Assembly (NCBI GenBank): GCA_028707275.1
Contig: JAQTUP010000001.1
Span: 62,001-126,000 of the forward strand
Source: Gallionella sp.
GTDB taxonomy: Bacteria > Pseudomonadota > Gammaproteobacteria > Burkholderiales > Gallionellaceae
Reading direction: 5' to 3'
DNA length: 64,000 nt
The position numbers and the translations under genes were made by a program. Below, piece after piece: positions 53,548 through 60,196 of the stretch (position 1 is the first letter of the stretch; the number at the start of each line of letters is the position of its first letter). The notes beneath the pieces were generated by a model that was not told the DNA's origin, searched no databases, and saw nothing but the letters and a program-made list of their open reading frames with translations.

Positions 53548-53842
53548 CGGTTTGTAGTCGGGTAACTAAAACGTTTGTCATGTAGGCTTTGCGGTGCACG
53601 CCGGGAATTTTCGCTTCCATTTGGTTGAAAGTAGTCTCGTCCAGATTCATGTAAAAGCACGGTGCAATCATGTCTTCCGCCAGTTGATCTATCTCCTCAA
53701 GCGTCATGTCGTTCACTTTTTTGGCGAGAAACTTTGGAACACTGACGCAAAGCAACGGATGCTTTGCGGATGCCATTTGCTTGACGAGCAAGAGGTATCG
53801 TCGGTTGAGTGTAACGATGTCTTTTTGGAGCGAGTTATGCAC
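53534..53842 (-). CDS. FlhD-like partner of the activator (SetD/AcaD type)
   Basis: A 102-residue helical protein. VTLNRRYLLLVKQMASA and CVSVPKFLAKKVNDMTLEEIDQLAED match the FlhD pattern. Gene order flhD-like then flhC-like, with overlap, is as in SXT (setD/setC). It overlaps the replication gene by eight bases, so activator and replication genes are co-expressed. Confidence 0.75.
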   Translation of the reverse strand: MHNSLQKDIVTLNRRYLLLVKQMASAKHPLLCVSVPKFLAKKVNDMTLEEIDQLAEDMIAPCFYMNLDETTFNQMEAKIPGVHRKAYMTNVLVTRLQTDEQR

Positions 53843-54893
53843 CTGCGGCCTCTTTGGCTTTGCTGGCTAAAATCCGGCTTAAAGATTTACGAAGATGGTC
53901 TGGTAACTGGTCAAGTTGAATTTCGACGGCTTGAGTTTTGTGCTGTGCGCTAATCCGCAAAGCGTCTTGCCGCTCCAGGTTTCTGCGCATTTCCCGCTGG
54001 TTCGCTACCGCCAATCCCCGTTCGGGGGCAAAAGAGCCTTCTGAAGCTCGCTTGGCGATGCCTCGAACGTACCCCACAGGGTTTCCGATGGGGACGACGA
54101 GTTGTGCACCGTGCATTTCATCGAGGATGGACTGCCAATGACCAGGTGCTACCCCGCTGCTGGCGAGCAGCGTCTGGATGGCGCTGCATTGTTCTGGGGT
54201 TATTCCAGGTGGGAAAATTAAATCATTCACCACCACTGTTTTTGGAGCTTGGGGTGACGCATCGTATTCCGGGTCACCGGTAGTTGTGGTGGTGGTTGTA
54301 GATTGAATATTGAATATTGTAGTGTTAGGGGGCGGGGTATGGGGTACGGTATGGGATACCCTATCGATAGGGTATGAATAAGGTATCGGTGGGGTATTCC
54401 CCCCCGAATTTGCGGGGTCTGATAGGGTATCGGTAGGGTATTCATGCCCTATGGATAGGCTATCTATCGGGTATTGGGTAGCGTATGGATACCCTATAGA
54501 TACCCTATTTATTCCAACGGATTCCAATGATTCGACGAAATCATTTCGCCATTCGGAAGGTATTGCAGCGCATTGTTTTTTGGCATTTTCTAGTAGCTTT
54601 GGAGAGAATGCGCCCTTGGCGGAGTTGTGCTTCCACCACGTCTTAACCCAAACCCAACCTGTGTCGTTGAAATCAATTAACCCTTTGGCTTTGAGTCTTT
54701 TGACGACCACTAATAACTGATCCTTCGTCCAGCCCATTTCTGCTGCGGCAATCATCCAGACTACCTGGTAAGCACCGATGATATTTGACGACGGCGAGGT
54801 TAAAAAATATAGCAGGGTTGCTTTGTCTTCCTGGCTTAGGTCAGATATTTCTGGATCACGCCAGAAAAAATCGCTGATTGTGCGTTGTCTCAT
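53835..54893 (-). CDS. Replication protein, lambda O-like layout
   Basis: A 352-residue protein. The N-terminal 115 residues form a winged-helix domain (FFWRDPEISDLSQEDKATLLYFLTS ... MGWTKDQLLVVVKRLKAKGLIDFNDTGW) like those of phage O and other initiator proteins. Residues about 125-215 are low-complexity and rich in Pro, Tyr, Ser and Thr, encoded by an array of GGGTAT repeats. The C-terminal helical part (from about 230) could bind a helicase or loader. This organisation matches lambda O, whose origin lies within its gene. First gene of the leftward operon, divergent to the XRE repressor. The assignment is by layout, not by a firm family match. Confidence 0.6.
   Translation of the reverse strand: MRQRTISDFFWRDPEISDLSQEDKATLLYFLTSPSSNIIGAYQVVWMIAAAEMGWTKDQLLVVVKRLKAKGLIDFNDTGWVWVKTWWKHNSAKGAFSPKLLENAKKQCAAIPSEWRNDFVESLESVGINRVSIGYPYATQYPIDSLSIGHEYPTDTLSDPANSGGNTPPIPYSYPIDRVSHTVPHTPPPNTTIFNIQSTTTTTTTGDPEYDASPQAPKTVVVNDLIFPPGITPEQCSAIQTLLASSGVAPGHWQSILDEMHGAQLVVPIGNPVGYVRGIAKRASEGSFAPERGLAVANQREMRRNLERQDALRISAQHKTQAVEIQLDQLPDHLRKSLSRILASKAKEAAGA
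54330..54510. repeat. Iteron-like GGGTAT array inside the replication gene
   Basis: At least ten copies of a 9-11-bp unit around ATAGGGTAT in both orientations, for example at 54356-54364, 54367-54375, 54422-54430, 54489-54497 and 54500-54508. Two copies form the perfect 20-bp palindrome ATACCCTATCGATAGGGTAT at 54356-54375. A G/C run (CCCCCCC) at about 54409 interrupts the array. Confidence 0.8.
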
Positions 54894-55030
54894 GATTTTC
54901 TTTCGTTGCTAATGCCAGTCAATCGCTCGCCATCGGTAGCGCTCTCTGCTGGCACACGCGTCCGCTGAAGAACTGCGATCCGGCATAAACCGAGCGCAAA
55001 AGACCGGACGATAACAACGGTCGATATAGA

Positions 55031-55088
55031 AATAATTGACATATTCACACCTGAAGTATATTTATACTAAATACAAAAGTCAATTATT
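55031..55088 (-). promoter_or_regulatory. Leftward promoter with operator palindromes
   Basis: On the reverse strand: TTGACT (55078-55083), 17-bp spacer, TATACT (55055-55060). The -10 is part of AGTATATTTATACT (55055-55068), 6-bp arms around TT. A wider perfect inverted repeat, AATAATTGAC (55031-55040) and GTCAATTATT (55079-55088), brackets the promoter. A fitting binding region for the adjacent XRE repressor. The leader to the replication gene would be about 150 bases. Confidence 0.72.
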
Positions 55089-55116
55089 ACTAGATATTTA
55101 ATAAATAAAATCGTTG

Positions 55117-55131
55117 TACAATAAAAAAATG
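55117..55131 (+). promoter_or_regulatory. Possible leaderless start of the repressor gene
   Basis: TACAAT at 55117-55122 is six bases before the ATG at 55129, so a transcript would begin at or near the A of the start codon. No ribosome site is visible and the -35 region is weak. This is reminiscent of the leaderless cI mRNA of lambda from PRM. Confidence 0.4.
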
Positions 55132-55479
55132 AATATAGGAGCCAGAATCAGACAATTGCGCGAACGCAACACGCTTTCACAGGAGAAATTCGGTGAGCTG
55201 TGCGGCGTGAGCAAGGCGTCCGTGTCTCAGTGGGAAATAGGCATCGCAACCCCGCCCACGGATCGTTTAATAGCACTCAGGAAACACTTGGAGTTTTCCT
55301 TTGACTGGCTTATCGCTGGCGAGGTTGACAACAACTTTGCACTTACCAGACCATCAATACAGAAATTGCTTGCCGTGGCTCAACCACTTCCCGATAGCGC
55401 CGTTGCAGCTCTCACGCGAGAAGGGTGTTTCTATACTGAACTCATCTCGCCTGAAAAATTACTCAACGGCACCAAATAA
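55129..55479 (+). CDS. XRE-family repressor
   Basis: About 116 residues. A helix-turn-helix covers residues 5-60 (RIRQLRERNTLSQEKFGELCGVSKASVSQWEIGIATPP), followed by WLIAGE, typical of CI/Cro-like phage regulators. The ATG is preferred to an upstream TTG that lies in the promoter. It diverges from the replication/activator operon and precedes the integrase operon, and is likely to hold both in check. The short C-terminal part shows no LexA-like Ser-Lys protease. Confidence 0.85.
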   Translation: MNIGARIRQLRERNTLSQEKFGELCGVSKASVSQWEIGIATPPTDRLIALRKHLEFSFDWLIAGEVDNNFALTRPSIQKLLAVAQPLPDSAVAALTREGCFYTELISPEKLLNGTK

Positions 55480-55996
55480 CGTCATCGTGCTTCAGATTCA
55501 GCTCAAGCTGTTTTGATCAAGCGAAAGCCAAAAACTCTTCTTTCGGCCTAGGCTTACACCACATACGGATTCAGCTGTAGCCCTGGCTTTAGCAATGATT
55601 TCATCCACTTTTGCCAGAAAATATCCACGCTTTAACCGCATGTAAAAATTGCCGCACTTGTGCACAAAAGCCCTAAAGCATTCATCACTGCATACAGCGA
55701 CTTTCTCGAATACCGCATCACCCCACATGACAATTATCTAAGCTGATACCGCTTGCCATTCAGCGCATTACTGTCTTGCCGCCATCGTTAATTTCACCAT
55801 CGTCATATCCATAGCAAACGCTTACCTGGCATCCAGCGTGAGGCCACCATTTCCGCCATCACCACACCCTATTGCGCACTTTAAGAACATCTTTTGCCTG
55901 AAAGTTTTACGCCTGAGCGTTACAGAAACCCTCAATGTTTTTTGATTGAATCCAGCCTCATGAAAATACCCATACATCCCAAGTGATTAGTTAGCA
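55480..55996. other. Gene-poor stretch between repressor and integrase operon
   Basis: No gene on the forward strand. A 76-codon frame on the reverse strand (55498-55728), starting MWGDAVFEKVAVCSDECF, has three cysteines and reasonable composition but no recognised family and no strong ribosome site; I cannot decide whether it is translated. The remainder shows nothing recognisable. Confidence 0.35.
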
Positions 55997-56059
55997 TTTA
56001 CATTAAAGCGCCAAAAAGTATATTTTTAGTTGACTTTTAATGTAAAGCAAATCTATACT
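55997..56059 (+). promoter_or_regulatory. Promoter and operator of the integrase operon
   Basis: TTGACT (56030-56035), 18-bp spacer, TATACT (56054-56059). AGTATATTTTTAGT at 56017-56030 matches 12 of 14 positions of the AGTATATTTATACT operator at 55055. A perfect 11-bp inverted repeat, TTTACATTAAA (55997-56007) and TTTAATGTAAA (56036-56046), straddles the -35. Confidence 0.72.
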
Positions 56060-56088
56060 TTTCACAAATCCAGCATAAGAGGTTTGAT

Positions 56089-56520
56089 ATGACCGAACAA
56101 AAGTTGATTCCACCGCTACCCAAGATGGTGACATTCAGCCTCACTATCGAGGAAGGTGAACAGGCAAAACTTATGGCGTTTATGAGCGCAGATTCATGGG
56201 AACGAGCTGAGGAAGTACGTAATGTGTCGATTCAGGAATGCACAAAGAGTCTTAAGCATTGCGTTATGTGGGCACAGCGCGATTGCGGTAGTTCGCGCGT
56301 GTTCGCACAGTTTCTCGCCTCACTCTACAACGGCTATCGCGTCAAGGCAGACGTGAGCGATATAGGGACGCTTGATCCAGAAAATTTTGAGCACCTGATG
56401 AATACATTGCGGCTGTGTTACATGACGCAGCGCGAACCGCATACTTTCGTAGATAACGGCAGCGAAGTGATTGAGGGAATTATCAGCCAGTGGAATATGG
56501 AGAAAAATCTCAATGATTAA
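56089..56520 (+). CDS. Unknown mobile-element protein
   Basis: A 143-residue soluble protein, first gene of the integrase operon, with a GAGG ribosome site. CGSSRVFAQFLASLYNGYRVKADVSDIGTLD and the end REPHTFVDNGSEVIEGIISQW resemble a family of small proteins often seen on phages and ICEs (DUF7673-like), whose function is unknown. Call by pattern only. Confidence 0.65.
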   Translation: MTEQKLIPPLPKMVTFSLTIEEGEQAKLMAFMSADSWERAEEVRNVSIQECTKSLKHCVMWAQRDCGSSRVFAQFLASLYNGYRVKADVSDIGTLDPENFEHLMNTLRLCYMTQREPHTFVDNGSEVIEGIISQWNMEKNLND

Positions 56521-56574
56521 GCTTATCGATCACCTCAGCTGCACTGTCATCACAAACAAAATACACGGGGCGCT

Positions 56575-57405
56575 ATGACAAGTCCTGCCACACTCGACGT
56601 ATTCGGTTTTAATGGTGCTCAAATCCACGTCTTCGTCGATGACAGCGGTGAGACGTGGTTTTCTGCCAAGGATATTTGTGCTGTTCTAGGCTATGGCAAC
56701 GATAGCGATACGATCCAAAAATATTGCCGCGACAAAGGGATCGCAAAACATGATTTTCATGCTGAAGATGACAATCAGGGACTAACCTACATCAACGAAG
56801 GAAACCTCTACCGCCTGATCATCAATTCTCGCGACGAAGAAGCGCAAGCCTTCGAGCTGAAGGTAACGGAAGAAATCCTGCCCGCCATCAGAAAAACAGG
56901 GGGCTGCACCAAACCATATGATGCGCGCGCACTCTCCCCTGTCCAACAGAACGCCTTGCAGCAGATCGTCTCCCAGCGCGGAGAAAACACCGATGTGGTT
57001 CGCGCCGATATCTGGAGTCGCTTCAACGATCATTTCGAGATTGGCAGTTGTGGAGAGTTGCCGGCAGAGTACTTTCTCGAAGCGGTAGCCTTTCTTGCCA
57101 CGCTGCCCAGGAACGATACGTTGCCCGGTACGCGATACCAGTACCCACGCGCCATGCTAGATCAAGCGCACTTTGTCGCACCGGATACTGACAAAGCATG
57201 CCTGTCGCTGTCTATGCTGTCTGATCCATCACAGTTCAAGTCGCCGCTTATGTCGCTGCTGAATCAACTGCGCAGTGAGGGATACGACATCACCGCGCCA
57301 TTTGAAGAGGCTGTAGCCATGCGCGCTGCCATGCAACAGACGGACAAGGTATTGGATGAAATCAGGTTAATTGCACTCAAGGCAAAATCAGGGAGACTGG
57401 GATGA
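56575..57405 (+). CDS. Bro-N domain antirepressor-like protein
   Basis: A 276-residue protein. Residues 8-105 are a Bro-N domain (ETWFSAKDICAVLGYGNDSDTIQKYC, then YINEGNLYRLIINSRDEEAQAFELKVTEEILPAIRKTGG). The C-terminal half (QQNALQQIVSQRGENTDVVRADIWSRF) is an ORF6C-like helical domain. Such proteins act as antirepressors or DNA-binding regulators in phages; here it could counter the XRE repressor. Overlaps the next gene by four bases. Confidence 0.85.
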   Translation: MTSPATLDVFGFNGAQIHVFVDDSGETWFSAKDICAVLGYGNDSDTIQKYCRDKGIAKHDFHAEDDNQGLTYINEGNLYRLIINSRDEEAQAFELKVTEEILPAIRKTGGCTKPYDARALSPVQQNALQQIVSQRGENTDVVRADIWSRFNDHFEIGSCGELPAEYFLEAVAFLATLPRNDTLPGTRYQYPRAMLDQAHFVAPDTDKACLSLSMLSDPSQFKSPLMSLLNQLRSEGYDITAPFEEAVAMRAAMQQTDKVLDEIRLIALKAKSGRLG

Positions 57406-57599
57406 TTATTTTTCAATTCCTGCCAAGAAGCATCAACCAACTCATAACTGAAAATCACGTTATCAACGGTTCAGCCGTCAAAGTCATTAAGTGGCTTCGA
57501 TGGAACAATATTCAAATAGCGCATCTACGCACCATAAAAAACTTTACTTCGTTTGAATATTACATTTCTGCACCTGACATATCATGGGGCGACAGGTGA
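57402..57599 (+). CDS. Small protein, 65 aa
   Basis: A 65-residue protein of unknown family in the integrase operon, overlapping its neighbours by four and sixteen bases. NQLITENHVINGSAVKVIKWLRWNNIQI could be a helix-turn-helix. The overlaps favour translation; function unknown. Confidence 0.45.
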   Translation: MIIFQFLPRSINQLITENHVINGSAVKVIKWLRWNNIQIAHLRTIKNFTSFEYYISAPDISWGDR

Positions 57600-57826
57600 G
57601 CCTATTCCTCACCAGCGATGAACTACATGAGCTTACTGGCTACAAAGTAGGACACTATCAGGCGCACTGGCTTATGACTCATGGGTATCCATATGAAAAA
57701 ACAATTAGTGGCAAACCGCGAGTCCTGCGTGCCTTTGTCGAAAAACGTCTTGGACTTGCCGTCACGGATTATTTGCCGAAAACTGCACCAAATTTTTCAT
57801 ATTGGAAACATTCAGAGGTGGCATAA
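57584..57826 (+). CDS. DUF4224 protein, likely excisionase
   Basis: An 80-residue protein: FLTSDELHELTGYKVGHYQAHWLMTHGYPYEKTISGKPRVLRAFVEKRL fits the DUF4224 family, small winged-helix proteins encoded directly before phage-type integrases and thought to act as recombination directionality factors. The integrase ATG follows its stop immediately. Confidence 0.75.
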   Translation: MGRQVSLFLTSDELHELTGYKVGHYQAHWLMTHGYPYEKTISGKPRVLRAFVEKRLGLAVTDYLPKTAPNFSYWKHSEVA

Positions 57827-58894
57827 ATGGTAGGACGACGCAAAATTGCATCATCACTTCCGCCGCGTATGTACGTCTACAAGGGCAAGCGGCAGAATAC
57901 CTATTACACAATTACATCTGACAACAAGCGTCTTAACCTTGGGCACGACCTTCTGCCAGCCAAGCGCAAGCTGCTGGAACTGGAAGAAGGGCAAAGCATA
58001 GTCGGAACAATCGGTGAGCTGCTGGACGACTATCTGAAAGAAGTAAAAGCTAAAGTCGAAGCCGGAAAACGCTCAGCGCTCACGCTCCGCGACAATGAAG
58101 CTGAGATCATCCAGCTTAAAAAAGCGTTTGGAGCAATGCAACCGAAAGACCTACTACCGAATCATGTCTGGTCGTACCTGCATAAATTTCGGGGAAAAGA
58201 TGCCCCGGTACGAGCAAACCGAGAAGTATCCTATCTACAAGCTGCATTTAACTGGGCACGCGGCCAGGGGATCATCCGCGATAACCCATGCATCGGCGTA
58301 CAGCGCAATGAGGAACAACCACGTACCCGAATGATCAGCGATACCGAGCTGGATGCGTTCGTCGAATTCTGCCGCAGCAACGGACACTTGAAAGACGATA
58401 GCGAACGCAAAGACAGCAGTGATACTGGCCTACGGATTGCTCTGGCTGCGCGCATTGCCTACCTGACCGGCAAAGCCCAGGCACAAGTGCTTTCATTGCA
58501 TAGGACACAGATCACCGAGAACGGTATCCTATTCGGCCAGCGTAAGCGCGGCGCAGCAACACTGGTGGAATGGACCCCAATTCTGCAATCAACCGTGGAC
58601 GAATGCCGCGCATTGCCAAGTAAGATTACATCAATGTATTTGATCCATAGTCGTTCTGGCCAGCCATACAGCACACAAGGATTCAAAGCGATGTGGCAAC
58701 GGCTAATGAAAGCATGGCTTGAATCCAACGAAAGTAATGAACGGTTCACTTTTCATGATTTACGCGCCAAAGCGGTAACGGATCTGATCGAGGATGGTAG
58801 AAAAGCCAGCGAGCTGACCGGACACCGAACAGAAAGTATTCCAGCTAAAGTTTATGATCGCAGAGCAGTCAGAAAATCGAAGGCGGTAAAATGA
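57827..58894 (+). CDS. int: Tyrosine integrase of the ICE
   Basis: A 355-residue tyrosine recombinase. The N-terminus (KIASSLPPRMYVYKGKRQNTYYTI) is an arm-binding domain, then a core-binding SAM-like domain, then the catalytic domain: FHDLRAKAVTDLIEDG (second Arg) near residue 310, LTGHRT (His) near 334 and KVYDRRA (Tyr) near 343. At the position of the first catalytic Arg the sequence reads YLTGKAQAQVLSL, with Ala where TG-x-R is usual. A GAGG ribosome site precedes the start. The gene ends 87 bases from the 3' end of tRNA-His, the probable integration site. Confidence 0.9.
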   Translation: MVGRRKIASSLPPRMYVYKGKRQNTYYTITSDNKRLNLGHDLLPAKRKLLELEEGQSIVGTIGELLDDYLKEVKAKVEAGKRSALTLRDNEAEIIQLKKAFGAMQPKDLLPNHVWSYLHKFRGKDAPVRANREVSYLQAAFNWARGQGIIRDNPCIGVQRNEEQPRTRMISDTELDAFVEFCRSNGHLKDDSERKDSSDTGLRIALAARIAYLTGKAQAQVLSLHRTQITENGILFGQRKRGAATLVEWTPILQSTVDECRALPSKITSMYLIHSRSGQPYSTQGFKAMWQRLMKAWLESNESNERFTFHDLRAKAVTDLIEDGRKASELTGHRTESIPAKVYDRRAVRKSKAVK

Positions 58895-58945
58895 TCTTAC
58901 AAAAACCGCTTTTCATCTTACAAAATACATAAATGAAAAAATTAA

Positions 58946-58976
58946 AAAGCCGCTAACTCATTGAATTAGCGGCTTT
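58946..58976. terminator. Bidirectional terminator
   Basis: AAAGCCGCTAA (58946-58956), 9-base loop, TTAGCGGCTTT (58966-58976): a perfect 11-bp stem with A-rich and T-rich flanks, so it can act in both directions. It ends the integrase operon and the tRNA transcript from the other side. Confidence 0.88.
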
Positions 58977-59000
58977 AATTTGGGGTGGCTGATGGGGCTC
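58977..59000. other. Probable attachment site at the tRNA-His 3' end
   Basis: The integrase gene points at the 3' end of tRNA-His, the usual arrangement for integrases that use tRNA genes and restore the 3' end. I saw no second copy of the tRNA 3' end elsewhere in the window, so the other attachment site should lie beyond the left edge. The exact core cannot be fixed without it. Confidence 0.5.
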
Positions 59001-59057
59001 GAACCCACGACAACAGGAATCACAATCCTGGACTCTACCAACTGAGCTACAGCCACC
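58981..59057 (-). tRNA. tRNA-His (GTG)
   Basis: A complete cloverleaf with encoded CCA. The anticodon loop reads TTGTGAT, the T-loop GTTCGAGCC, and an extra 5' G pairs with C73, as is specific for tRNA-His. The 3' end faces the integrase gene. Confidence 0.96.
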
Positions 59058-59101
59058 ATTAAACTTGCCTGACTATGTTAGCCAAGGCTCCCGACAGACA
59101 C

Positions 59102-59178
59102 TGGTGTGCCCAACAGGAATCGAACCTGTAACCCCCAGCTTAGAAGGCTGGTGCTCTATCCGGTTGAGCTATGGGCAC
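59102..59178 (-). tRNA. tRNA-Arg (TCT)
   Basis: 77 nt including CCA. Acceptor stem GTGCCCA/TGGGCAC, anticodon loop CTTCTAA (TCT), T-loop GGTTCGATTCC. Confidence 0.96.
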
Positions 59179-59225
59179 AAATCCTTGCCTGACCCTGTAA
59201 AATCCAGGTCAGATACTGCTTAAAT

Positions 59226-59302
59226 TGGTCGGGGTGGAGAGATTCGAACTCCCGACATCCTGGTCCCAAACCAGGCGCGCTACCAGGCTACGCTACACCC
59301 CG
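59226..59302 (-). tRNA. tRNA-Pro (TGG), copy 2 in transcription order
   Basis: 77 nt including CCA. Acceptor stem CGGGGTG, anticodon loop TTTGGGA (TGG). Identical to the copy at 59376-59452. Confidence 0.96.
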
Positions 59303-59375
59303 AAGGTCGCACATTATACACATGTGACCGAAAAAAACCACTTAATTTACAACTTTTATTTCCTGCTTCTGAATC

Positions 59376-59452
59376 TGGTCGGGGTGGAGAGATTCGAACT
59401 CCCGACATCCTGGTCCCAAACCAGGCGCGCTACCAGGCTACGCTACACCCCG
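59376..59452 (-). tRNA. tRNA-Pro (TGG), copy 1 in transcription order
   Basis: Identical in sequence to the copy 150 bp away; the spacers differ. It lies 54 bases after the pgsA stop. Confidence 0.96.
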
Positions 59453-59506
59453 AAGGCTGCGCATTATACAGAGGATTCCCGATAATGCAATGCCGATTTC
59501 ACGATT

Positions 59507-60073
59507 TCATTTCTCTTTGAGCCGTTGCATCGCCATCATCAGATAGTAACCCATCGACCACAAAGTGAGCAGCGCGGCCATATACAGCAGCAAAGAACCC
59601 ACTACCTGACAATCCATCCCCAGCAGTCGCTCGTTGTACAGCAGCAGCGCGATCGACAGCATCTGGAAGGTCGTCTTGATCTTCCCCAGCATGGATACGG
59701 CGATACTCCTGCTCTCCCCTACTTTGGCCATCCACTCGCGCAGAGCCGAAATGGTGATTTCACGCCCGATGATGATAAAAGCGATGATCGCGTCCGCGCG
59801 GCCCAGCTTGACCAGAAGAATCAGGGCTGCGGCCACCATCAGCTTGTCGGCGACAGGATCGAGAAAGGCGCCGAATGCGGAAGACTGATTAAGTCTGCGC
59901 GCAAGATAACCATCCAGCCAGTCGGTCGCTGAGGCAAGCAAAAACACGCCGGTCGCGATCAGATTTTTCAGATGAGGACTGAGCGTACTGTCAGACAGGT
60001 AGAACGCCGTGACAAACACCGGAATAAGTAAAATTCTCAGCCAGGTGAGCAGATTTGGAATATTTAGGGTCAT
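59507..60073 (-). CDS. pgsA: CDP-diacylglycerol-glycerol-3-phosphate 3-phosphatidyltransferase
   Basis: A 188-residue integral membrane enzyme that makes phosphatidylglycerol phosphate from CDP-diacylglycerol and glycerol 3-phosphate. The CDP-alcohol phosphotransferase signature is complete: DWLDGYLARRLNQSSAFGAFLDPVADK, with the DG...AR...G...D...D residues. Four to six membrane helices. It follows uvrC on the same strand, as in many proteobacteria. Confidence 0.95.
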   Translation of the reverse strand: MTLNIPNLLTWLRILLIPVFVTAFYLSDSTLSPHLKNLIATGVFLLASATDWLDGYLARRLNQSSAFGAFLDPVADKLMVAAALILLVKLGRADAIIAFIIIGREITISALREWMAKVGESRSIAVSMLGKIKTTFQMLSIALLLYNERLLGMDCQVVGSLLLYMAALLTLWSMGYYLMMAMQRLKEK

Positions 60074-60196
60074 AGGTCAGTGTGAGTACTCGCACAGCGA
60101 GTCATTATCCCGCTCGCCCGTGTGCGGGAGAGAGCCGGAGTGAGAAAACCGGCATGGCGGTTTTCGTCATTAAGGGTGATTTATTTTTCATGCCTG

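Noticed and set aside
59225-59485. An 86-codon forward frame reading VGVERFELPTSWSQTRRATR twice
   Set aside because: It is the antisense translation of the two tRNA-Pro genes, a well-known false protein in databases.
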